Of a stretch of 26,138 nt of DNA, positions 1 through 7,431 are shown in pieces (positions within the stretch are counted from its first letter, which is position 1; every line of letters starts with the position of its first letter). The notes beneath the pieces are model-generated. The model made no database searches. It worked only from the letters and a program-made list of their open reading frames with translations, and was not told the origin of the DNA. The DNA is from DAIMFL01 sp964372215 (GTDB lineage: Bacteria; Pseudomonadota; Alphaproteobacteria; Dongiales; Dongiaceae). The stretch spans positions 1 through 26,138 of the forward strand of contig CAYJQC010000047.1 in assembly GCA_964372215.1 (NCBI GenBank). Direction: 5' to 3'. Position numbers and translations under genes: made by a program.

Positions 1-487
1 AGGAATAGCCGTCCTTCATCAGGAACTCGCGCCCGCGCATGACGCCGAAGCGCGGTCGGACCTCGTCGCGGAATTTCCACTGGATGTGGTACATCATCTT
101 CGGCACGTCGCGATAGCTGCGGGCACCTTCGCGGAAGATGTCGGTGATCAGCTCCTCGTTGGTCGGGCCGTACAGCATCTCGCGTTCGTGACGGTCGGTG
201 ATGCGCAGCATCTCCTTGCCGTAGTCGCCATAGCGCCCCGACTTCTTCCACAGGTCGGCCGACTGGATGGTCGGCATCAGGACCTCCTGGCTGCCGGCCC
301 GGTCCTGCTCCTCGCGCACGATCTGCTCGATGCGCTTCAGCACCCGGAAGCCGAGCGGCAGCCAGGAATAGATGCCGGCGCTGGCCTGGCGCACCATGCC
401 GGCGCGCAGCATCAGCCGGTGCGAGACGATCTGCGCCTCGCTCGGGTTTTCCTTGAGGGTGGGCATGAAGAAGACGGACAGGCGCAT
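1..487 (-). CDS. proS: Prolyl-tRNA synthetase, N-terminal part (cut by window edge)
   Basis: Charges tRNA-Pro with proline in the cytoplasm. Only the first 162 codons are in the window; the gene continues past base 1. Reading from the ATG at 487, the protein begins MRLSVFFMPTLKENPSEAQ and holds the class II synthetase signatures: the region around ASAGIYSWLPLG near residue 36, then a motif 2 region with GPTNEELI and the FRDEVRPRFGVMRGREF stretch near the end of the visible part. These match bacterial ProRS closely. A GAGG lies about 8 bases before the ATG. The upstream gene on the same strand ends 138 bases away, so the two could share a transcript or proS could have its own promoter in that gap; I see no convincing promoter there. 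Length and C-terminal domains cannot be judged. Confidence 0.95.
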   Translation of the reverse strand, partial: MRLSVFFMPTLKENPSEAQIVSHRLMLRAGMVRQASAGIYSWLPLGFRVLKRIEQIVREEQDRAGSQEVLMPTIQSADLWKKSGRYGDYGKEMLRITDRHEREMLYGPTNEELITDIFREGARSYRDVPKMMYHIQWKFRDEVRPRFGVMRGREFLMKDGYS

Positions 488-625
488 GAGGATCCTCGCT
501 CCGGCGAGGCGGCCGATGGGGAGTGACGGGGGTAAGGTTTCGGGGGGCCGCCCGGGGCGGGGTGACTGTAGGCAAAGGGGTTGTAGCTGTCCACCGGCGC
601 GGCGCGCAGGGCCGGGTGGCGCGGC

Positions 626-1084
626 CTATTCTACCGGGGCGGTCCGCAGGTATTCCTGGCAGGCGGCGCTGAGCGCCTGGGCCTCGGCGCTGGTCAGGTC
701 CTGGCCGTTGAAGGTCACGTGACCGTCGCCGAGGTCGAGCGCGACCACGCCGATCTCGGCCTCGCCCTTGTACAGCACCGAATTCCCGGGGATGCCGAAG
801 CGCTCCTGCAGCAGCACGGTGATCGGGATGCTGATCACCTCCGGCAGGGCGACCTGGTAGCCGCCGTCGAGGTCGGCGGGGACCACCGGATCGCCGTTCA
901 CGTCGACCGCCGGCTGGTAGGCGACATCGGGCGCCGGCACGTGCTTGACAAGGCTGTCGCAGTCCGCCCTTGTGATCTCGATCGTGCCGTCCCCGGCCAC
1001 GGCGATCGCGGGGGCGCAGGCGGGAGCGAGCGCGAGAATCACGAGCCCGGCATATCGGGAATACAGGGGCGGGAACGGGGCCAT
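626..1084 (-). CDS. Small secreted protein of unknown function
   Basis: About 152 residues. The N-terminus looks like a signal peptide: one arginine, a hydrophobic stretch (GLVILALAPACAPAIAVA), and a likely signal peptidase I site after AVA near residue 30, so the mature protein is probably periplasmic. A cysteine sits in the hydrophobic core, but its context (APAC) is a poor lipobox. The mature part has two cysteines, in ADCDSL near its start and AACQEYL near its end, which could form a disulfide. It also has the stretch HVPAPDVAYQPAVDVNG. I recognise this as a recurrent uncharacterised alphaproteobacterial type but know no function. Another ATG at 1108 would add eight residues (MPLDQTRR); I chose 1084 because it gives a normal signal length, but neither start has a clear ribosome site. 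The gene is divergent from the purine permease and lies upstream of proS on the same strand. Confidence 0.7.
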   Translation of the reverse strand: MAPFPPLYSRYAGLVILALAPACAPAIAVAGDGTIEITRADCDSLVKHVPAPDVAYQPAVDVNGDPVVPADLDGGYQVALPEVISIPITVLLQERFGIPGNSVLYKGEAEIGVVALDLGDGHVTFNGQDLTSAEAQALSAACQEYLRTAPVE

Positions 1085-1139
1085 TCGACGAGTCTGGTCC
1101 AGGGGCATTAACAAAGCATGAGAAGCGGCCGCCCAGGCA

Positions 1140-1159
1140 CGGACCGGGGCGCCGGTCCG
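1140..1159 (+). other. Hairpin in the leader of the purine permease gene
   Basis: A perfect 8-base inverted repeat: CGGACCGG (1140-1147) and CCGGTCCG (1152-1159) with a GGCG loop. It ends 27 bases before the permease start codon, in the divergent intergenic region. It has no U-tract, so it is not a complete intrinsic terminator. It could be an RNA hairpin or a DNA operator; the function is unknown. Confidence 0.4.
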
Positions 1160-1186
1160 GAGATTCCGGCCGCATGTGAGGGGGCC

Positions 1187-2485
1187 ATGCAATCCACGCT
1201 GTCGCGCTACTTCGGCATCGCCGAGCACAATACCACCATCCGGACCGAGGTCCTGGCGGGCTGCACCACCTTCCTGACCATGGCCTACATCATCTTCGTC
1301 AATCCGGCGATCCTGTCAGAGACGGGGATGGATCACGGCGCCGTGTTCGTCGCCACCTGCCTGGCGGCGGCGATCGGCACGGCGATCATGGGGCTTTACG
1401 CCAACTACCCGGTGGCACTCGCGCCGGGCATGGGGCTCAACGCCTACTTCACCTACAGCGTGGTGCTGGGATCGGGCCACAGCTGGCAGGTGGCGCTCGG
1501 CGCGGTGTTCATTTCCGGCGTCATCTTCCTCGTGCTCAGCGTGCTGCCGATCCGCGAGTACATCATCAACTCGATCCCGCGCTCGCTGAAGATGGCGATC
1601 TCGGCCGGCATCGGCCTGTTCCTCGGCATCATCGCGCTCAAGAACGCCGGCGTCGTGGCGGCGCATCCGGCGACCTTCGTGACCCTGGGCGATCTCACGA
1701 GCACCCCGGTCATGCTCGCCGCCGCCGGCTTCTTCCTGATGGTGGCGCTCGACCGCCGGCGCGTGCCGGGCGCCATCATCATCGCCATATTGCTGGTGAC
1801 TGCGGCCGGCGTCGCCCTCGGGGTGACGGCGCCCGGCGGCGTGGTCGCCCTGCCGCCCAGCATCGCGCCCACCCTGTTCCAGCTCGACATCGCCGGGGCG
1901 CTCGACGTCGGGCTCATCACCATCGTCTTCGCGTTCCTGTTCGTCGACCTGTTCGACACCGCCGGCACCCTGATCGGGGTGGCGCACCGGGCCGGGCTGC
2001 TCGACGCCCAGGGCAAGCTGCCGCGCGCCGGCAAGGCCCTGATCGCCGACTCGGTGGCCACCATGGCCGGCGCGGTGCTGGGCACCTCGACCACCACGAG
2101 CTATGTGGAGAGCGCGGCCGGGGTCAAGGCCGGCGGCCGTACCGGCCTGACCGCCACGGTGGTGGCGGTGCTGTTCCTGGCCGCCCTGTTCTTCTCGCCG
2201 CTCGCCGCCACGGTGCCGGCCTATGCCACCGCGCCGGCGCTGCTGTATGTCGCCTGCATGATGACCCGCGGCCTGGCCGAGATCGACTGGGAGGACTCCT
2301 CCGAATACGCCCCGGCGGTGCTCGCCGCCATCGTCATGCCGCTCACCTTCTCGATCGCCAACGGGATCGCCCTGGGCTTCATCGCCTATGCGGCGATCAA
2401 ATTGCTGAGCGGGCGCTTCCGCGACATCAACGCCGCGGTTGCGGTGCTGGCGGTCGCCTTCGTCGTCAAGTTCGCCGTTCTCTAG
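1187..2485 (+). CDS. NCS2-family purine (xanthine/uracil/guanine-type) permease
   Basis: A 432-residue, very hydrophobic inner-membrane protein, the usual length for the AzgA-like branch of the NCS2 nucleobase transporters, which import adenine, guanine or hypoxanthine with protons. Family features seen: the N-terminal FGIAEHNTTIRTEVLAG entry, TTFLTMAYIIFVNP, the ANYPVALAPGMGLNAYFTY motif near residues 64-85, FVDLFDTAGTLIGVA in the middle, and GTSTTTSYVESAAGVKAGGRTG, typical of the substrate-site half-helices. I placed the start at the ATG at 1187, with a GAGGGGG ribosome site 4 to 5 bases before it; an upstream in-frame ATG at 1118 would add 23 unlikely residues. The gene stands alone on the plus strand, divergent from the secreted-protein gene. 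The exact substrate cannot be told from sequence; adenine or guanine/hypoxanthine are most likely. Confidence 0.9.
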   Translation: MQSTLSRYFGIAEHNTTIRTEVLAGCTTFLTMAYIIFVNPAILSETGMDHGAVFVATCLAAAIGTAIMGLYANYPVALAPGMGLNAYFTYSVVLGSGHSWQVALGAVFISGVIFLVLSVLPIREYIINSIPRSLKMAISAGIGLFLGIIALKNAGVVAAHPATFVTLGDLTSTPVMLAAAGFFLMVALDRRRVPGAIIIAILLVTAAGVALGVTAPGGVVALPPSIAPTLFQLDIAGALDVGLITIVFAFLFVDLFDTAGTLIGVAHRAGLLDAQGKLPRAGKALIADSVATMAGAVLGTSTTTSYVESAAGVKAGGRTGLTATVVAVLFLAALFFSPLAATVPAYATAPALLYVACMMTRGLAEIDWEDSSEYAPAVLAAIVMPLTFSIANGIALGFIAYAAIKLLSGRFRDINAAVAVLAVAFVVKFAVL

Positions 2486-2614
2486 GGTGCGGGAGCAGAT
2501 TGCAATTTTCAATCAGGAGCTTGCCCGGCTTTCCCGAGAACGGGTGCCGGCGATCCGCCGGCCATTGCGGAAAATCCTCGGGCAAATCCCGGGGCGCCTA
2601 TTCAAAGGACAACA

Positions 2615-2819
2615 ATATGAGTGACATCCGGGCAAGAGTTCCCTAATCTCTGAACCGCCAAAAAGAGCCAGTAAGAGCGCCCGGCGAACAATCGCCGCGG
2701 TCCAAGTTTAGGGAAGAAGCGCAACGAGGGAACGCCCTTGGAGTCACCCCTCCGAGGCACCTCGAACGGCAAGCAAGCCGACCAGATCGTGGCAAGCCTT
2801 CGGGCTTGCCTTCTTTTTT
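2615..2819 (+). ncRNA. Predicted structured small RNA, possibly 6S RNA
   Basis: The 387-base gap between the permease and tag has no convincing gene but shows long-range pairing on the plus strand. GTGAC (2621-2625) pairs with GTCAC (2743-2747), GGGC (2630-2633) with GCCC (2734-2737), and GTTCCCT (2638-2644) with AGGGAAC (2727-2733). Between these arms are two unpaired-looking purine-rich stretches and a distal hairpin, GGCGA ACAA TCGCC (2683-2696), extended by a further C-G pair. A closing stem, a large central bubble and a distal stem-loop within roughly 150 bases is the layout of 6S RNA, the regulator that binds sigma70 RNA polymerase. An intrinsic terminator follows at 2791-2819. The 5' end is not defined and I found no clear promoter. 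I could not compare it with the 6S family, so the name is an inference. Confidence 0.5.
2791..2819 (+). terminator. Strong intrinsic terminator on the plus strand
   Basis: A perfect 8-base stem, GGCAAGCC (2791-2798) and GGCTTGCC (2803-2810), with a TTCG tetraloop and then TTCTTTTTT (2811-2819). The T-tract makes it directional to plus-strand transcription. It lies over 300 bases past the permease stop, so it more likely ends the predicted small RNA than the permease message alone. It also shields the convergent tag gene. Confidence 0.9.
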
Positions 2820-2872
2820 GGTTGCCGCCCATTGTCCATCTGAATATCAAGAATCCCGCATAGTGGACTGAT

Positions 2873-3439
2873 TCATTTTCGCTTCTCGACCCGCATCCAT
2901 GGCGGGTCGAGACGCGCGATGCGCTTGTAGACCGGGCAATCCGGGCGATGCGGGCTCGGCAGATAGCCGATGCTCATCAGGAATTCGCCGACGATCTCGC
3001 CCCCGGTGAAGCGAAAGGTTTGCTTGAACAGCTTCACCCACTCCGCCTTGGGCCGGGGATGGTGCGCGGCGAGCCAGCCGGCAAACGAACCGTGGCTCTC
3101 GCGCAGTGCCTGGATGGTCCGGGCGTTAGCGATGGCGGCCTCGACCTTGAGGCGGTTGCGGATGATCCCCGCGTCGGCCAGCAGCCGCCTGGTTTCGCGC
3201 GCGCCATAGCCGGCGACCCGATCGATGTCGAAGCCGTCATAGGCCTTCTGGAAGCCATCGCGCTTCTTGAGGATGGTGAGCCAGCTCAACCCGGCCTGAT
3301 TGATCTCCAGCACCAGGCGCTCGAACAGGGCGTCGTCCTCGGCGATCGGGAAGCCGTACTCCGAATCGTGATACGGCCCGTGCCAGGGATGGCCGGGCGC
3401 CACGTCGCAATACCAGGAAGCTGCCGGCGCATCGGCCAT
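2873..3439 (-). CDS. tag: DNA-3-methyladenine glycosylase I
   Basis: Removes 3-methyladenine from alkylated DNA as the first step of base excision repair. The 188-residue protein matches the Tag family (E. coli Tag is 187 residues). Seen: the zinc ligands of the family as Cys11 and His24 (in YHDSEYG) at the N-terminus and His164 and Cys168 (in PHRPDCPVY) at the C-terminus; and LEINQAGLSW at 44-53, which contains the conserved glutamate (Glu45, equivalent to Glu38 of E. coli) in the base pocket, followed by TILKKR. The helix-hairpin-helix-like region DAGIIRNRLKVEAAIANAR follows. The ATG at 3439 is 13 bases past the stop of the DUF1467 gene, so mce, the DUF1467 gene and tag are probably one operon. 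Its 3' end faces the plus-strand RNA and terminator. Confidence 0.95.
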   Translation of the reverse strand: MADAPAASWYCDVAPGHPWHGPYHDSEYGFPIAEDDALFERLVLEINQAGLSWLTILKKRDGFQKAYDGFDIDRVAGYGARETRRLLADAGIIRNRLKVEAAIANARTIQALRESHGSFAGWLAAHHPRPKAEWVKLFKQTFRFTGGEIVGEFLMSIGYLPSPHRPDCPVYKRIARLDPPWMRVEKRK

Positions 3440-3452
3440 GGCGGATTCCCCC

Positions 3453-3689
3453 TCAGTAGTTCCGCAGCGGTATCAGGCCGAGGTCGATGACGAAGTAGAC
3501 CCCGACCCAGGCGACCGCGGCCACGATGGTGGTGGCCAGCAGCTTGCGCCACAGGTTGGGATTGGCCGGCGCGCCCGGGTCGTGGCCCGATTCCGGATTC
3601 TCCTCGCGCCGCACGCCCCAGGGCAGCACCGCGAACAGCGCCAGCCACCACAGCAATGCGTAGACGAAGATCCCGGCGAGCCAGCCCAT
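3453..3689 (-). CDS. DUF1467 family small membrane protein
   Basis: A 78-residue protein with two predicted membrane helices (about residues 5-24 and 49-69) joined by a polar loop, beginning MGWLAGIFVYALLWW and carrying the LPWGVRREE motif after helix 1. These features match DUF1467, a family of unknown function found in alphaproteobacteria, commonly beside the methylmalonyl-CoA epimerase gene and proS. Here it follows mce by 10 bases and precedes tag by 13 bases on the same strand, which suggests co-transcription. No catalytic residues are evident. Confidence 0.85.
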   Translation of the reverse strand: MGWLAGIFVYALLWWLALFAVLPWGVRREENPESGHDPGAPANPNLWRKLLATTIVAAVAWVGVYFVIDLGLIPLRNY

Positions 3690-3699
3690 GTCCGGTGCC

Positions 3700-4104
<405 letters not shown>

Positions 4105-4162
4105 GTTGACTTGCCAGCCTTACCTTGTCGGGGGGCGCCGGGCGCCGACGCGGGTCCCATCC

Positions 4163-4214
4163 TTCGACAGGCTCAGGATAAGGCCCTCATGGTGAGCCTG
4201 TCGAACCATGAGGG
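4163..4214. repeat. Interleaved double palindrome (REP-like)
   Basis: Two perfect inverted repeats interlock. The first is TTCGACAGGCTCA (4163-4175) with TGAGCCTGTCGAA (4193-4205), 13 bases per arm. The second is CCCTCATGG (4184-4192) with CCATGAGGG (4206-4214), 9 bases per arm, and its loop is exactly the right arm of the first. The element begins 10 bases after the rnj stop (reading on the minus strand) and lies between rnj and mce. The TTCGACAGGCTCA core resembles dispersed intergenic palindromes common in alphaproteobacterial genomes. In RNA the two stems would compete or form a pseudoknot. A role in message stability or attenuation is possible but not shown. Confidence 0.85.
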
Positions 4215-4223
4215 TCGTGCAGA

Positions 4224-5882
4224 TTAGATACGCACGAGGTGGACCTGTGTCACCGGCTTCTTGCCGTGGCTGGCGTGGAGCGCCCGGCGCAGCGCCACCC
4301 GGGCCGCCTCCTTGACCGTGCCATCGTCGCGCCGCAGGCCCAGCGGCAGGCCCTCCACGGCGTCGCGCACCGCCGCGATGACCGCCGCCTCGGCCGCCGC
4401 GTCCTCGCTCTCGAACACGCCCTGAACGCTGACCTGCGGGGCGCCGGCGAACCGGCCCTGGCCGTCCAGCACCAGGGTCGCCACCGCGGCGCCGTTGAAC
4501 ACCATGCGGTGGCGGATCTTGAGCCGCCCGGCGTCGAGCCGGATCAGGTTGTTGCCGTCGAGGCCGAGCCGGCCGGCCTGGACCTCCGCCACCACTTCGG
4601 CCGGGCCGGGCGCCAGCCGGATCACGCTGCCATTGTCCGGCACCACGGTCTGGCCGACCTGGCAGTCCTCGGCCAGGCGGGCGTGGGCCGCCAGATGGCG
4701 GGCCTCGCCGTGGACGGGAACCGCGATCCGCGGCCGCACCATCTGGTACATGGCGGCAAGCTCGTCGCGCGCCGGATGGCCGGAGACGTGGACGAAATGG
4801 TCGGCGTCGGTCACCACCTCGGCGCCGAGCCGGATCAGGTCGTTCTGCATCTCGCCGATCGCCCGCTCGTTGCCGGGAATCCGCCGCGACGAGAACACCA
4901 CCACGTCGCCCGGCTCGAGCGAGACGTTGGGATGGTCGCGCCGGGCGATCCGCGCCAGGGCCGAGCGGCGCTCGCCCTGGCTGCCGGTGCAGATCATCAG
5001 CACCTTGTCGCGCGGGAGATAGCCGATATCGTGCTCGGTGACGAAGGCCGGCAGGTCGGTCAGGTAGCCGGTTTCCCGCGCCGCCTCGACGATCCGCCAC
5101 AGCGATCGGCCGACCAGCGCGACCTGGCGGTCATGGGCCGCCGCGACCTTGGCGATGGTTTCCAGCCGCGCCACGTTGGAGGCGAAGCAGGCGACGGCGA
5201 TGCGGGTCCGATAGCGTCCGATCAGCTCGGCCAGGCTGTGGCGCACCGCCGCCTCCGACCCGGATTCGCCATCGACCAGCGCATTGGTCGAATCGCCGAT
5301 CATGGCCAGCACGCCCTCCTCTCCGAGGCGCCGCAGGGCCGCCTCGTCGCTGACCGGGCCGACCAGCGGCTCGGGATCGAACTTCCAATCGCCGGTATGG
5401 AGGACCGTGCCGAGCGGCGTGCGCACCACCACCGCGTTGGGCTCCGGGATCGAATGGGTCAGGGTCACCAGCTCGATCTCGAACGGGCCGATGGCGAAGC
5501 GGCCGGACATCTCCACCACCTCGATCGGCACCTGGTCGGCGAGCCCGGCCTCCCTGAGCTTGCGCCGGAGCACCGCGGCGGTGAACGGCGTGGCGTAGAT
5601 CGGGCATTGCAGCTGGGTCCAGAGATAGGGCACCGCGCCCAGATGATCCTCGTGGGCATGGGTCAGCATCAGCCCGACCAGGTTGTCGCGCTGCGCCACG
5701 ATGAAGGCCGGATCGGGCATCAGGATATCGACCCCCGGCGTGCGCTCGTCGCCGAAGGTGATTCCAAGATCGATCATCAGCCACTTGCCGGCATGGCCAT
5801 ACAGGCTGAGGTTCATGCCGATCTCGCCGGCGCCGCCGAGCGGCAGGAACAGCAGCTCGTCCTTTCCGGGCGTGACGGTCAT
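4224..5882 (-). CDS. rnj: Ribonuclease J family protein
   Basis: A 552-residue metallo-beta-lactamase/beta-CASP nuclease that acts as 5'-3' exonuclease and endonuclease in RNA decay and rRNA processing. Seen in order: FLPLGGAGEIGMN at 12-24, typical of RNase J; the zinc motif HAHEDH at 75-80; THSIPEPNA with His143; LHTGDWKFD with His162; GDSTNAL; the beta-CASP part with CTGSQGE and SSRRIPGNE; HVSGHPARDEL; and PVHGEARHL. The C-terminal region is present, so the protein looks full length. The ATG at 5882 overlaps the coaX stop by four bases (ATGA), which decides the start against a longer open frame running up to 6530 through coaX. It is the last gene of the tightly coupled nuoN-birA-coaX-rnj run; a palindrome follows. 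Confidence 0.95.
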   Translation of the reverse strand: MTVTPGKDELLFLPLGGAGEIGMNLSLYGHAGKWLMIDLGITFGDERTPGVDILMPDPAFIVAQRDNLVGLMLTHAHEDHLGAVPYLWTQLQCPIYATPFTAAVLRRKLREAGLADQVPIEVVEMSGRFAIGPFEIELVTLTHSIPEPNAVVVRTPLGTVLHTGDWKFDPEPLVGPVSDEAALRRLGEEGVLAMIGDSTNALVDGESGSEAAVRHSLAELIGRYRTRIAVACFASNVARLETIAKVAAAHDRQVALVGRSLWRIVEAARETGYLTDLPAFVTEHDIGYLPRDKVLMICTGSQGERRSALARIARRDHPNVSLEPGDVVVFSSRRIPGNERAIGEMQNDLIRLGAEVVTDADHFVHVSGHPARDELAAMYQMVRPRIAVPVHGEARHLAAHARLAEDCQVGQTVVPDNGSVIRLAPGPAEVVAEVQAGRLGLDGNNLIRLDAGRLKIRHRMVFNGAAVATLVLDGQGRFAGAPQVSVQGVFESEDAAAEAAVIAAVRDAVEGLPLGLRRDDGTVKEAARVALRRALHASHGKKPVTQVHLVRI

Positions 5883-6652
5883 GCCGGCCGGTTTCGGCGG
5901 TAGATCTCGACCAGGCCGCGCATGGTGATGTCGGGCTCGACGCGTTCCAGCACCGGCGTGGCACCCAGGAACAGCGGCGCCAGGCCGCCGGTCGCGACCA
6001 CGCGCATGGCCTCGCCGCGCTCTTCCTTGATGCGGGCGACGACGCCTTCGACCAGGCTGACATAGCCCCAGTAGACGCCGGACTGCATGGCGCCCAAGGT
6101 GTCCATGCCGATCACCCGCGGCGGCTTCTCGATGGCGATGCGCGGCAGCTTGGCGGTGAAGCCGTGCAGCGCCTCGAGGCTCAGATTGATGCCCGGGGCG
6201 ATCACGCCGCCGCAGTAGTCGCCGGTTGCCGAGATTACGTCGAAGGTGGTGGCGGTGCCGAAGTCGACCACGATCAACGGCTCGGGGAACAGCAGGTTGC
6301 CGCCGACCGCGTTGGCCAGGCGGTCGGCGCCGACCTCCTGCGGCCGGTCGATCAGCACCTTGATGCCGAGATCGACGTCTGGCTCGCCCACCACCAGCGG
6401 GGCGGTGCCGAAATAGCCCTTGCAGAGCTGCTTCAGGTTGAACAGCGTCGGCGGCACCACGGTGGCGATGACGGCGCCATCGATGTCGGCCGGCTTCAAT
6501 CCCGCCATGGCCATGAGCTGGGTCAGCCACACCATGTACTCGTCGGCGGTGCGCGCCGGGCTGGTGTGCAGGCGCCAGTTGCCCCTGAGCGCGGCGCCGT
6601 CATAGACCGCGAACTTGACGTTGGTGTTGTTGGCATTGACCGCGAGCAGCAT
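5879..6652 (-). CDS. coaX: Type III pantothenate kinase
   Basis: Phosphorylates pantothenate in the first step of coenzyme A synthesis. From the ATG at 6652 the protein has 257 residues, normal for CoaX. Seen: the N-terminal phosphate motif as MLLAVNANNTN, GADRLANAVGG with Asp110 of the GxDR motif (the family's proposed catalytic base), VVDFGTATTFD at 128-138, GGVIAPGINLSLEAL, and VVATGGLAPLF. The usual DxGNTN is changed to NANNTN, so the motif's aspartate is Asn6 here. A GTG at 6670 overlaps the birA stop (GTGA) and would add six residues; I prefer the ATG because the family begins almost exactly there and a GAGG precedes it, but translational coupling makes the GTG possible. It overlaps rnj by four bases. 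Confidence 0.93.
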   Translation of the reverse strand: MLLAVNANNTNVKFAVYDGAALRGNWRLHTSPARTADEYMVWLTQLMAMAGLKPADIDGAVIATVVPPTLFNLKQLCKGYFGTAPLVVGEPDVDLGIKVLIDRPQEVGADRLANAVGGNLLFPEPLIVVDFGTATTFDVISATGDYCGGVIAPGINLSLEALHGFTAKLPRIAIEKPPRVIGMDTLGAMQSGVYWGYVSLVEGVVARIKEERGEAMRVVATGGLAPLFLGATPVLERVEPDITMRGLVEIYRRNRPA

Positions 6653-6666
6653 GGCCTCGGCATCCG

Positions 6667-7431
6667 TCACAGATTCGGGAAGAACACGTCCCCGGCGGCC
6701 ACCAGCCGGCGGCTGCCGTCGGCCAGCTCGAGCGCCAGGGCGCCGCCCTCGTCGAGCGCGGCGAAGCGGCCGACCAGGGTCTCGCGGTCGAGCCTGACCT
6801 CGATGTCCTGGCCGAGCCCGACCGCGCGGCCGAGCCAGGCCGCCCGCAGCGGCGCGAACCCGTCCCGCCGCCAGATCTCGTACCATGCCAGCAGGCCGGC
6901 CGCGAAGCGTTCCAGCAGCGCGCCCGGCACGATACCGGCCCCGGCCTCGCGCAGCGAGATGGTGCGGTACAGCCCGGCTTCGGGCCGCGACCCGACATTG
7001 ACGCCGACCCCCAGGATCACGGCGTCCAGCGGCCCGGCCCTGGCCGAGGCCGCTTCCAGCAGGATGCCGGAGATCTTGGCGCCGTCGACCAGCACGTCAT
7101 TCGGCCATTTCAGCCGTACCCGGTCCGCACCGGGCAACAGCGCGGCCAGGGTCTCGGCCAGCGCCACCGCCGCGACAAACCCGAGCTGCGCCGCCATGCC
7201 GGGCCCGCATTGCGGCCGCAGTACCAGGGAAAAATAGAGATTGCCCGGCGGCGAGCTCCAGCTTCGCCCGCGCCGGCCGCGCCCCGCCGTCTGCTCGGCG
7301 GCCCAGATCAGGGTGCCTTCCGGCACCGCGCCGGCGGCCAGAAGGCGTCGCGCCTCGTCGTTGGTGCTGTCGATGCTGTCGAGGGCGACGAGGTCGAAGA
7401 ACGCCGGCAGGCACAGCGGCCCGCTGCTCAT
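6667..7431 (-). CDS. birA: Biotin-[acetyl-CoA-carboxylase] ligase, catalytic type
   Basis: Attaches biotin to carboxylase biotin-carrier domains through biotinyl-AMP. The 254-residue protein carries the ligase core: DSIDSTNDEARRL at 18-30, the biotin/AMP loop GRGRRGRSW at 50-58, GNLYFSLVLRP, KWPNDVLVDGAKISGILLE at 108-126, and GVGVNV, plus a small C-terminal domain ending in VAAGDVFFPNL. There is no N-terminal helix-turn-helix domain, so it is a non-regulatory ligase rather than a biotin repressor like that of E. coli. The ATG at 7431 overlaps the nuoN stop (ATGA), and its own stop lies just before the coaX ATG. This placement after nuoN is common in alphaproteobacteria. Confidence 0.95.
   Translation of the reverse strand: MSSGPLCLPAFFDLVALDSIDSTNDEARRLLAAGAVPEGTLIWAAEQTAGRGRRGRSWSSPPGNLYFSLVLRPQCGPGMAAQLGFVAAVALAETLAALLPGADRVRLKWPNDVLVDGAKISGILLEAASARAGPLDAVILGVGVNVGSRPEAGLYRTISLREAGAGIVPGALLERFAAGLLAWYEIWRRDGFAPLRAAWLGRAVGLGQDIEVRLDRETLVGRFAALDEGGALALELADGSRRLVAAGDVFFPNL

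Noticed and set aside
412..594. Minus-strand frame of 60 codons across the proS start
   Set aside because: It overlaps the clear proS start in another frame, and the product is proline/serine-rich low-complexity sequence, typical of a shadow frame.
1085..1186. Purine riboswitch before the permease
   Set aside because: The leader is too short and lacks the three-way junction pattern; only a simple hairpin is seen.
2602..2850. Minus-strand frame of 82 codons in the gap before tag
   Set aside because: It has no recognisable pattern, runs through the plus-strand terminator and overlaps the paired RNA region; it looks like a chance frame.
4163..4214. CRISPR repeat or attachment site
   Set aside because: There is only one element, with no spacers and no integrase or cas genes nearby.
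4224..6530. A 768-residue frame that would extend RNase J far upstream
   Set aside because: The extra 216 residues are the coaX gene read in another frame. The ATG at 5882 overlaps the coaX stop and begins at the normal RNase J N-terminus.
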